From positions 6,262,001 to 6,326,000 of the forward strand of contig CM051511.1 of NCBI GenBank assembly GCA_028015205.1: a stretch of 64,000 nt of DNA, given 5' to 3'. The translations under genes were made by a program, and so were the position numbers. Positions 50,488 through 61,385 of this stretch are shown here, one piece after another (the first letter of the stretch is position 1; the number at the start of each line of letters is the position of its first letter). Source of the stretch: Mytilisepta virgata. Its lineage: Eukaryota; Mollusca; Bivalvia; Mytilida; Mytilidae. The notes beneath the pieces were generated by a model. That model was not told the DNA's origin, did not search any database, and saw nothing but the letters and a program-made list of their open reading frames with translations.

Positions 50488-50709
50488 TTTGTTTGTTTAG
50501 TTGGGGTTTTACGCCGTTTTCAGCACACTTGGCCTTTCGCGGCGGCCAGTTTTTATTGGTGGAGGAAGCCGGAGTACCCGGAGAGAACCCCCGACCTTCG
50601 ATAGGAAAACTGGCAATTCTTGTCAATTTAGAACGGAGTCGAACACACCCCGCCACAGGTGAGATTCGAACTCACAACCTCAGTGTCGACATGCTAGTGA
50701 GTACTAGTA
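50488..50709 (-). mobile_element. second copy of the same SINE, 5'-truncated, with 12-bp target-site duplication
   Basis: It is nearly identical to the 13979 copy from the tail through the core to the B box but lacks the A-box end. ACGAAAATTTTG flanks both sides (50476-50487 and 50710-50721). 5' truncation with a target duplication fits LINE-driven reverse transcription. Several ORFs over it on both strands are artefacts. Confidence 0.9.
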
Positions 50710-50721
50710 ACGAAAATTTTG

Positions 50722-52047
50722 CAGTTTGAAGTAATTCAAACGTTATTATTTTTATTTTTTATATTTTTTGCAACATAATATCATATAACCAAGAATGCTT
50801 ACAAACATGTTTATTGACGCCCGCTCTTTTATTCATTAAAATTTGAAGAACAGAATAATTCCTGTGGTCACATAATGAAATGACATCTTACAACACCTTA
50901 ATCGATGTTTACGTAAAATGTTCTTGACCGGTTAACGGCAGCGACAATGGAGGTCCTGCAAAAGGTCATCTGAGGCTAATCTTATTTTACGGTCCAAAAT
51001 TGATAGTTTAACATGGGTCAGTTATTAACGTCTACTGAAACCCTAATAAATTTGACAACCTGATGTATACCCCCGGTTCCCTAGTATACAATGCAAATCT
51101 ATGTTATAAATTAAGTATCTAAACATAGCGTGAAATTTTCAATTTAACTTCAAATAGTGAAATATACCAATCAGTACACGGAGACGGTGCGATATTGTTC
51201 CGGGATTAAGTACGGTGCTTGATTTTGAAAACCAATAAAATAAGCGTGAATAATTTAGTATGGTAAATTTTATACCCGGGGGCAGTGCGTCTAAGTGCAG
51301 CAGTTTTGTTTGTTATTTTGCATGCTGCGGTTTAGTTATACGGCGTCATTTCAAACATATTCATTTGTAAAATTGATCACAATTGGTCTTATAAAATCTT
51401 TATCAGAATGGCGCCATAGTTCTCGCATCAGCAGTGCAGGGATAAGGCAAATCAAAAGATTTGCTTGTAGAAAAAAGAGAAAACTATCATGAATTGATTA
51501 ATATTTTCAATATTTGTACATCTATAATTATTACTGAAATAAATTACACATTTCTGCATTTCATCCCCATATTGCGGATTATAGTTAAACGCTATCAAAA
51601 TCAGTCACAAACATTCTTGTGACTTTAATTGATAAAGTACGTTTCATTTAATATATTTTATTTGTCAAACGGGTTGGATAAATGAATAACAGATATCACA
51701 AATTAATTTTGGAGTTCATTTAATAAATGTTGTAAAAAATATATATCAAATTGAATTTTGGTTTTAGCCGTGTTTTACATAATGAATTAATATATTTCTA
51801 TTCAACAATTTAAAAAAAGGTTGAAATAAGCCCAAATGAATTTTGTATACATGATCTTATTTAATTAAAAAAACTAAAATGAAAATAAAATCGTATTAAC
51901 AATATCTAACTGGGAAGAAAACAAAAATATATTAATTGCATCGTCTAACATTAATTCTCATTGAATACTTTATATAGGTACATGTAGCAGAGTTGTACTT
52001 TAACTGCTTTCGGCTGTTGAAAGTTGTTTGACGTTATTCAGGCACTA
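50722..52047. other. AT-rich intergenic DNA
   Basis: No recognised gene or repeat. Confidence 0.55.
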
Positions 52048-52200
52048 GGTTTTCGAAACTATCCTAAGATATGCCTTAAGATATATCTTAGGACCATATT
52101 AGATAGTCACAGGGCGTGTCTTAGAATGAAAAGCAAAGCTATCCTAAGATCACCTTTTTTATGGGTAATCTTAAGACTGTCCTATGTTTTATTTATGAAT
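52048..52200. mobile_element. partial CTTAGG-family MITE copy
   Basis: It begins GGTTTTCGAAACTATCCTAAG, the same terminus as the 41795 copy, and carries several CTTAGG hexamers to about 52180. No matching right end is recognisable, so it is partial or diverged. Confidence 0.5.
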
Positions 52201-52799
52201 AGCCTATGTTATAATTTATTGTTATATTAATAATAATTCGAATAATTATAATGAAAAAATAATAAATAATATCAATTAAAAAAAATCATGAATTGAAAAA
52301 TGATTGCAATAATGATAAGAACATAGAGATTTATAATATTAATTCTTATTATGTTTACAATTATTTATTTTATTTTTTTTTTTATTATTTAACGATATAT
52401 AATTTTGTTGGTTAAATACCTGTATATGTAACATATTATTGGCAGGAAAAATGAAAATCCCTTGCAAGTACATATGTTTATCATTAAATCTAACTTTGGC
52501 ACAATTTAGAAAATATATGGGATTGGGGATGTGACTTTTGATAGCCCACAAAATTTGACAAAAAGGTAATTAAGCTTAAAAATGTGATAAAAAGACAAAA
52601 GTCAATATTAAATTGACTCAAATAATGGTATATTATGAAAAAAGTTGGGCTCATGAATGCCGTGAAAACTTTTCAGGGTCGCTTTTCTTAACCCACTCCC
52701 TTCCATGCTCCCAAATAATTTAATGGTAATTTCTTTAGAGAAGGCCATATTATCACTTCCTTCACCCAGGAGAATGTAAACAGTGAAATTATTTACCCT

Positions 52800-52990
52800 T
52801 TTAATTATATTTTAACCATTAGGATTGTCCTAAGACATGGTTTTGAGTGTCCTAACTTTATGATAAATTTTAGGACATATCCTTAGGATTAAGATATATA
52901 TGAGAACAAATCTTAGGACTGTCTTTGGACAATCGTAAATAGTAAATCAAAAATGTCTAGGATGGTCATAAGATTATATCTTTACATCAT
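52800..52990. mobile_element. CTTAGG-family MITE copy
   Basis: AACCATTAGGATTGTCCTAA and the following bases closely match the 41810 region. Both copies continue CATGGTTT and then TGTCCTAAC. The borders are not resolved. Confidence 0.5.
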
Positions 52991-53690
52991 TTCGCTAAAA
53001 ACGAAATACTAGTATATCATTTCTTAACCTTTTGAATAAATAGTGAAGATTTATTCATATATTTCAAAACCGAATTTATTGTTTTCTTAAATTACCACCC
53101 ATTCATAGGTTCTAATGTTAATTTTCCAACCCAATTATATATTTTACAGCTAAAAAAATCGACCCATTCCAGCGGTACGTCTGTATATGCAAGTATGACG
53201 GAAAATAACGTTCATTATTAATATTTTTTCCAAATTAAAGATGAAATATTGCATAAAAAAGTATTTCCAGTACAATGTATTGAAAGGCTAAGTGATTGAA
53301 ACTTATAATATTTTTTGTTTTGTTTAGTGTAATGTTTGCAATACAATGATATTTTTTGTTTGTTTACTAACGTGTGAATAAAAATACACGTGGTTAATAT
53401 GTACATGTATTAATGTAATATTAATGAAAATGTACGGGCAATGTTGCAAAAAGTACCCGCCAAACAATTTTCCGTGCAATTCTATATTATTAATCGATTA
53501 GGTCCTATATAAGAAGTGATGATTAAGTTTTTCTGAATAGTCATGAACGGAACCCAAACTTTAGGTCCGAGGAACTACGGATATTACTGCATGAAGTTGA
53601 AAAGAATAAAACCTTGCTATTTAGTCGACAATACCTCGACTATCACTGCGAAAAAGAAAGCATGGGAAATTGTTTGTTCTAAAATAAATG
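52990..53690. other. AT-rich DNA between MITE copies
   Basis: No recognised gene or repeat. Confidence 0.5.
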
Positions 53691-54140
53691 TTTAAGATCA
53701 CCCTAAGAGATATCCTAACTTTTGTGACAATCCTAAGACATGTTGTGAGGCATCCTAAGATTAGGACCGATCTTATGATGAACCCTAACTTAGTTTTGAG
53801 TAATTTTCATCTAAAATATTATGCACGTGATCATCTTATTTCAGCTAAATAGAATCAAATTATTGAGTAGTTGTTACACCTCTCCATGATAATATAGGTA
53901 AAACAGAATGTTCCAAAACATACTTCTTATCAACTTTCAAATAAATATTGCATATAATTTATCAAATTTAATTTTTTAAACTATAATGTACCCGTTTAGG
54001 ACATCGCAATATAAGATAATCCTAGGATAGCTTTGATTTACAGTCTCAGTCATGTCTTATGATAGTCCTAAGACAATCTTAAAATTTGTCATAAGACATA
54101 TCTTAGGACCGATTTTAGGACAGCTTCGATAACCAGACCA
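53690..54140. mobile_element. CTTAGG-family element, about 450 bp
   Basis: CCTAAG-type hexamers cluster at both ends (53695-53810 and 53995-54125) around a plain AT-rich centre. The right end CAGCTTCGATAACCAGACCA is a diverged version of the family terminus (GCTTCGATAAACAGGCCCC in the intron copy). Confidence 0.55.
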
Positions 54141-54149
54141 CTGGCTCCA

Positions 54150-54260
54150 GATACATGTATATCTTATGTTACATCTTAGGATACTTATAAGACGATGTTA
54201 GAATAACCCTAGGACATTTCAATTCAAATCAAAGCTATCCTACGACCATCTTTCTAAGTA
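54150..54260. mobile_element. fragment of a CTTAGG-family element
   Basis: A short run of CTTAGG-like hexamers lies beside the previous copy and includes CAAAGCTATCCTACGACC. Downstream sequence at 54490-54900 resembles that at 52470-52800 (shared TTCTTTAGAGAAGGC and AGAATGTAAACAGT), so both belong to copies of one longer element. Confidence 0.4.
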
Positions 54261-54910
54261 TGTCGTAATGTATGGAATAAATGAATAAAAAAAAATAGAA
54301 TAAAAAATATCATGAATTGACATAATTATTGTCACACTTATAAAAATGAGAGATTGATAATAATAATAATAATAATTATTATTTTTGTAATATTTTCTGT
54401 AATATTTTCATATAAAGAATTCCGTTATTAAATTTAAATATAAGTTACACATTATAAGCATAGAAAATGAACACCTCGTGCAAGTATATATGTTTATTAT
54501 TAAATCTTTGCCGCATTTAAAACATGAATTTATATTATTAAGTTCCGAAAATGTATGTTGTTACATGAAGTAGAGTATTCTTTGAGAAACCTTTCACATA
54601 TATATAGTTGACGAACAACCAGTTAATATAAGGGTTTATTAGGGGAGGGGGGAGAGGAGCAAGGAAGAAATTTAAAAAATGTAAACCCTAAACATTTGCA
54701 AAATACATGCCGACTCACAAATTTACTGGAAACGACAGCAATTAATATTACATTTAATCAAATAATAGTATATTTTGGAAAAAAATTGTTCTGACTCACG
54801 TTTTAGGAATAACTTTCTTGCCAAAAAAATCTAACGGTTGCTTCTTTAGAGAAGGCATATCATCACTTATTTCTCCCATAAGAATGTAAACAGTTTCAGA
54901 TTTTCCCCAT

Positions 54911-55010
54911 TGATCTTCCACCCGTGACAGAAATATTTGTGTCTTTTCGCTCGTTCCTCTACTCTCCACTCTCGAAAATACATAAAATTTCTATCACTCG
55001 TGGAAGATCA
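54911..55010. repeat. hairpin repeat with 24-bp arms
   Basis: TGATCTTCCACCCGTGACAG at 54911 and the arm at 54987-55010 (ending CGTGGAAGATCA) pair at 21 of 24 positions around a loop of about 50 bp. Confidence 0.8.
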
Positions 55011-56466
55011 CCCGGTCATGTAAGAAGAACCTATTCCACTCACGTTTACACGACAGACACACAGAATTGACTGCTTTTCACTTTAGGGGCAGATCAGTTC
55101 TTGTTACATGCACGAAATTTCTTTATATAATTTTTCAATGCTTGAACCAACCTTATATATATATGTATTTAATCTTTTTTCTCTGTTTTATGGAAGCCAC
55201 AACAACAAAGGGAAGTAACTCTTATTTGTAAATAAGATAGTTGTGTTTTAAATGGTGAGACTAGTTTCGTCGTTAATTTGATTTCTGAGTGTTCGAGATT
55301 TTCACGTCTTGTAATCAAACCGTTGGTCAAATACGAATCATCTAAGTCTAATATCACAAGTCTGTTTGTTTAAGACCCATGGCATGATTCTTGTAGAGAC
55401 CATTTTAAAATGTAAATGGAACGCTACCACGAATTAAATCTATTCGGAAGGGCTGGTAGTTATTTTCTATTTTAAAAAGGAGGACAATATTTTCTCTTAA
55501 AGATTTTTTTCGAGAATATTTCGCATGTTCCTTTAAAATCAAAAGTTATTACGCTACCTTTTGTTTATTACATTCGTAAATAATTCTTGTCTTTTCCATT
55601 GCTGAAATGCCTCAGATATTTTAAGAGAACTGACCAATTTTTGTGTGCATTTGATTGCTTTTTACGATTATTTTAAGGATATACTTGAAAAAACTATATA
55701 AAATAGTTATGAATCCTTGATTTTTCATCAAGAAATCAATTGCCGAAGTATTCAGTGAAACACAAAGTATAAGTGTGGGAAATGCTTAGAGAGGTCCATG
55801 GGTTTAAGATTACATTTCCTCAAGAATGAAAACAATATTAAAATATCGCACAGTTTTATAAAGGAAATTTGGAACGAAGGTAGTATTTATCAGACCTGTG
55901 CCAAAATAAAACTCTGCAGCAATAGATAATATATATTTGTGGATCTTATTAGCTTGGCCACCACCTAAGCTACTGGACCATTTCTGAAAAAAAAACGTCA
56001 CTAGAATATAGATGGTTGTCTTTTAGTATTATACCCGATGAACCATAAGCCAAATCTGAAAACCTTTACACGAAGAGAGATGGCCACCGCAACCAAACTT
56101 AGTCTGACAATGGAACATGCAGTTTTCCTAACTTAAAAAATGTGACCTTTCAGAATTCAATATACCCTGTATTCCAGTTAACAAACAACGATGGACGTCA
56201 TAAACGACTTTAAGTTTAACTGTGGACCTTTTCAGTTGTTCTTAAAAATAACCCAGACACCCGACTACTTGACCTAATTTTTCCCTTTCATACACGACAA
56301 AAAACTTTATTGTTTAAGATGTAAGTTTATATATAGCAGCGGGGTTGGATCTTCATATCTTGAACGAAATATATATATATATTTCAGCCATAAGAAAATG
56401 AAATATATATATTGATTGTCGATGAAATTAACGATATGTCCTATTTTTCAATTAAATTGTTTTCAA
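55011..56466. other. AT-rich intergenic DNA
   Basis: Apart from the unidentified ORF at 55810-56001, no feature is recognised. Confidence 0.5.
55810..56001 (-). other. unidentified short ORF
   Basis: The 63-residue frame includes KWSSSLGGGQANKIHKY and AAEFYFGTGLINTTFVPNF, with less low-complexity bias than random AT-rich ORFs. No domain, splice context or repeat family is recognised. Confidence 0.15.
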
Positions 56467-56477
56467 AGTCATAAATA

Positions 56478-56625
56478 TATATCGATCTTAATTGACAAGG
56501 ATTGCCAATTTTACTACAGAAGGTCGGTGGTTCCCTCGATAAAAACCGGCCGCCGCGAAATAGCCAAATGTGCTGAAAAGGGCTTTAAACCCCAACTAAA
56601 ACAAAAACAAAAAATGAATATATAT
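56478..56625 (+). mobile_element. third, shortened SINE copy
   Basis: GATTGCCAATTTTACTACAG, GGTCGGTGGTTC and GGCCGCCGCGAAATAGCC match the SINE core, with about 25 bp missing after GGTTC. The element ends in CCCCAACTAAAACAAAAAC and an A-rich tail. The direct repeat AGTCATAAATA (56467-56477 and 56626-56636) is the likely target duplication. Confidence 0.75.
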
Positions 56626-56919
56626 AGTCATAAATACAAGATTATAAGTAATAAGTATAAAATGAATTAAAAATAAATCTAGCAATCATTACAGATTATC
56701 TTAAATAATATAATATTTTTACTACCCAAATAAATTATTATATTGCGAAAATTTCAATTGGAAAATGAAAGCCAAAGGAAAATAAATACAAACACTATAC
56801 AAGATTTCAACCTTTTATAAAAATCAGAATTATTCAACAGAAATTTTTTTCAGTACATTTTATTTTATTTTTATTTTATTTATTTATAAATACCTGTTTA
56901 TAAATGGCTGTACATGTAT

Positions 56920-57052
56920 CAGGGGCGGATCCAGCTGAGGGCGTAATGGGCGTACGCCCCCCTAACCCTTTAAAAAAAACTATCGTAATCTGCTTATATT
57001 GTCAAAATTTTTTTTTATATCCCCCCTTTTAAATATCCTGGAAACGCCCCTG
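56920..57052. mobile_element. 133-bp hAT-like MITE with 5-bp target-site duplication
   Basis: The left end CAGGGGCGGATCCAG and the right end CCTGGAAACGCCCCTG are imperfect inverted repeats of the CAGGGGCG type known from hAT elements. TGTAT flanks both sides (56915-56919 and 57053-57057). There is no coding capacity. A 5-bp duplication would point to the hAT5-type branch, though 8 bp is usual for hAT. Confidence 0.7.
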
Positions 57053-57831
57053 TGTATTGTATTTGCACATAAATAATACATTAATACACATGTATATCCA
57101 ACATAGTTTTACATTTAATGCTGCGGCTATTGATACTGCAATTTTACAGGAGTTATTCAATAATTTTCTTTAATTGAGATATATGAAATGCAAAATAATA
57201 AGATAAAAAAAGTTGAAATAAATTAAACCTTACAATATAGTAAAACATTTTCTTTAAATATTTTGTATATTTTGGTATTTGCATGTACCCGCCAGCGGTT
57301 AATAAAACATTAACAACCATACAAGGATGTACAATTTGTATAAAATTTCGGACATATTTAATTTTCGCATATGTTCGTAAATCGAAATATTTCGTCTCCG
57401 CGAGTTATTGATACATATGCATCAACTCCGCAAATTTTCGTAAATCGGAATATTCCATGTCCGTGAGTCAATGACATTGAATTCTCAAAGTTAGTCAAGT
57501 TTTGTCAATTAAATTGTTATTATAAATGTCATATGGATGTTTAGAATTGAAACATTTTAATCATATTACATTTTTATTTTAACGTTACTGAATTTTTCTA
57601 AATTCAAGCGTTTCGAAAGGGCGTACATGAGTATTTGGACTCAAATTTATATGTTTAACTGTATTTGTATCGCCTAATTCTGTCTGTTAGTCTGATCATA
57701 TATTTACTTTAGTATGTATTTATTAATACCTATATGTTATAAAAAATTTGGTTGATAAAAAATTGAATTTAATCGAAAACAATAATTCATAATTCATGCA
57801 TTATATTATTTCACTGAACACTTAAACACTT

Positions 57832-57990
57832 GGTTATAAGTACTTCTTGCTTTAAAATAAGTTTGGGTTTTGGTCTTCCAAATGTTTCGGTTTTAATGCT
57901 GCTGATGAGAGGTAACTCCTTGAAATGCGTCGTATACAGCATAGTATAAATTTACTATATCTAATATTAGTATCTTTCGATTGTTATTTT
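57832..57990 (-). repeat. dispersed repeat, copy B
   Basis: This is the inverted partner of 49712-49877. On the minus strand it reads TTTATACTATGCTGTATACG, then GCATTTCAAGGAGTTACC and AAACCGAAACATTTGGAAG. Similarity fades on both sides, so the conserved unit is about 160 bp. No terminal inverted repeat or target duplication was seen. Confidence 0.75.
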
Positions 57991-60924
57991 AAAAGAATAA
58001 ATGTATTACCATAAGCTATATTATATTCTATATGTAGTAATCATAAGCCTAATGTATGAGTTAATACTATTCAAGCAGCTAGTATCTGCTCATTAGACTG
58101 TTTTATATGAAATTGAATTAAATAAAATATTACAAATTGACGAATGTAATGAAAACTGCTATATTCCTTAAGTTGAGAATATTTAATACTTGCATATTGA
58201 ATGCTTTTTGACTAGTTAAGAAACTGTCATTATTTTTTGTAAGCACCATACCCTATATTTAGTGAAACTGAACCGAATGTTTTTATTCTTAGTCAAACAT
58301 TAGGAACCTGAACATAAATTTACCAGAGTTAATTATTAACAAAAGGTACACTTAATCATCATAGCAATATAACGTAGTACATGTATCTACGCTTAAAGAT
58401 GCTGAATTAATTAAACCAATATATTCTTTAGCAACATTCAGTCATTTTTTTTCAAATAGCCGTATTTGCAAACATATTGTAATTTTAAATTTGGTCATGG
58501 ATGCAAACTTTTGGATTGACATGCCGAGACAGTTTAAGACGTGTGAAATCAGCATCATACAAGCCGTATTACTGACATAAAGAGAAATCACTCATGTTCG
58601 GAAAAGTGGCATTTAATTATTAAGACTCCTTTTTTGTCACCTTCCTACGTGACACCACTGTGTCGCCCTGTGCTATAGATTCAATGTGTAAGTCATTTAT
58701 AAATTTGATTAAATAAAGTTAAATAAGATTATGTTCAGATGAGTTTTGAATGCCAAGTAACGTGTTTTAATATAATGTTAAAGGCTTGTGTAATGAAACT
58801 TTAAACTAACTTTCACCAATGTATACAGATATTTTGTAAATGTACCCGAATCACCCTATAACAAACAGTAATCTGATTTTCCAGTCTATTATATGGCGTG
58901 TAAGAATGCACTAACTGGCATGAAAAATCAACAGGATACCAGTTCGCTTGTATAGCTTTCGGAACAATATTTGTTCATATTTTGATAAGGATTGCTTTAT
59001 TGATCTGAAACTAGATAGAAAATTCCTTAGATAATTTCATGTTACACACTAAACTCGTTTCAATTCTAATTTTACGTTAATTGACCATATATAAAACAAG
59101 AACGGGTCTATTGAGACGTAAGCCTTTATTGGCGTGTACGTGGTATCGATCCTGAACTCATGCTGTTTTTGGTATTTAGCTATTAAGTCATTCAACATGG
59201 TGTTACAGCGGTCAGTTTTGGTTTATTATCATTCATCATTAAGGTTAATCACTAAAAACATTGAATTTACATTATTACTGAATTGAATAATTACTAAGGT
59301 ATTGTTAAGGCATCAAGATTGAAATAAATTTAATTCTTTCAATTTCGTGATTAGCTTCCTAAAAATTTGTGTGACGAATTTCTTCAAGTGCAATGCTTCG
59401 CCGAAAACATGAAGCATTGACACAATCATGTCATAAACATATTGATTAATGTTACTGATCGTATATTTAACAGAACGAAGCGTAAATTAGTTGAATTACA
59501 TTCCATAACTTTGATTCAAATTTAATATTTTTGTATTGTTAATTGCCGTTTTTCTTTTAATGTTTTTATGCATTCATTTGCTTAAAAGTTGTAGTGAACG
59601 AGATATGGTCTATTATTTGGGATGTGATGTTATACCATATTTGAGAAAAAAGAACAAGAAATCCAGCTTGTATCAAACAGGGAAAGTAGACGGAGCTTTG
59701 CTATTGTACCCATTGTGATGTTATTCCATAGCTTAAGCTGCATGAAAAGTTACAAAACATAAGCTTTCTTGATTGTAACACATTTAAATAAAAAGCTCTC
59801 GTTTGTTTAAATATGTTAACTCGTAAGAAACATAGTATATGTAATACTTGTATGTTACTCGAAATTCACAGGAAAACATAAAAATCTAAAAGTAAAAAAA
59901 AAATGCTTTCTACGTTTATAGCCGGAATCATATATATGGCATGTTAATTGGGAACATTTAAGGTAAATTCGACGAAAATTAAATCTATACGACTAGTAAA
60001 ATCAATCCACCATAAATCCATGTTAGTTAGTCATTTTGGTCTCTGATCGAATCTGTTTGAGAAATAATTCACGGTGTCTTGAAAATATCCAGATTTTACC
60101 ACGGGTAGCCCCTTTATGCCAAATATTTTGCGCCGTGATAAAACTATGATTTTTTAAAGCCAACGTGAATTATTTATATTCTAACAGAACATATATGTGA
60201 CGTTGGAATCAAAATATCCATATTTTACCACGGATATTGACTGAGAGCGTTTGAAGCAGGTCATATTAGAATAAGGAATAAACATTATGCAATGCAAAAA
60301 TCTAGACATCAATTATCTAAATTCAGCCAATTAAGTTTAGATGCGGTAATGGTACAGTAACAATAGAATGGGAAGAGTGATAAACATTAACCATCTTAAC
60401 ATTTCGGTTTTAATGAATATGAATCTTGTTATCAAAGCAGCTGAAAAGAGGAGCAAAAACGCAGTAGTGCATCTTCATATTAGCAAACAGAAGCTATACA
60501 GTAGATCAATCATTAGCATTAACTAGCGGTTGAAGAAAAAATTAAATGGACAAGAATATATATATTTTTCGATTAATCGAATTTCGAGACAAAAGGAATA
60601 AAAATACATAGATTATACTGTCGTCTGTATGATGTTTTTTTTTTGGACATTACCAAAATTTCGACTCAAGAGATTACGAGACAACGAAAATCAACTGTAT
60701 TTTGAAGCGTTATCATAGTTTTATCAGTTTTGATGCAACAGACACAAGTGATAAGTTCAAGGTAAAGAGTGATATTCCATAGTAAACAGTTCTGTAGGAT
60801 GAAACACGTAAAGACAAAATTACGACTTGCAACTTATAGAGTGATTAAAGAGAATCGAAAAGATAGGTCTCCTGTAAAAAGAATTCATGGCTTATCTCCA
60901 AGATTGATGTGTAATGTTTTAGAT
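57991..60924. other. AT-rich intergenic DNA
   Basis: No recognised gene. Two similar passages near 60086 (CCAGATTTTACCACGGGTAG) and 60220 (CCATATTTTACCACGGATAT) form a short direct repeat about 130 bp apart. Confidence 0.5.
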
Positions 60925-61385
60925 GCACACAACAGAAGCAAGTCAATAGTTTTCTTGGATACAAACAACAGAAGCAAGTCAATAGTTTTTTGGATACAAA
61001 CAACAGAAGCAATTCAATAGTTTTCTTGGATACAAACAACAGAAGCAAGTAAATAGTTTTCTTGGATGCACACAACAGAAGCAAGACAATAGTTTTTTTT
61101 TATGCAAACAACAGAAGCAAGTCAATAGTTTTCTTGGATGTAAACAACAGAAGCAAGTCAATAGTTTTCTTGGATGCAAACAACAGAAGCAAGACAATAG
61201 TTTTTTTTTGGATGCAAACAACAGAAGCAAGTCAATAGTTTTCTTGGATGCAAACAACAGAAGCAAGACAATAGTTTTTTTTTGGATGCAAACAACAGAA
61301 GCAAGACAATAGTTTTTTTTGGATGCAAACAACAGAAGCAAGACAATAGTTTTTTTTGGATGCAAACAACAGAAGCAAGTCAATA
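60925..61385 (+). repeat. 36-38-bp minisatellite, about 13 copies
   Basis: The unit is CAAACAACAGAAGCAAGTCA followed by ATAGTTTTCTTGGATG, with variable T runs. A 36-bp period keeps frames open on both strands, which creates repetitive ORFs of no coding significance. Confidence 0.95.

Noticed and set aside
50401..50729. Overlapping ORFs on both strands
   Set aside because: They lie over a SINE insertion bounded by a 12-bp target duplication.
60925..61385. Possible CRISPR-like array
   Set aside because: Repeats are directly contiguous without unique spacers, and the genome is eukaryotic.
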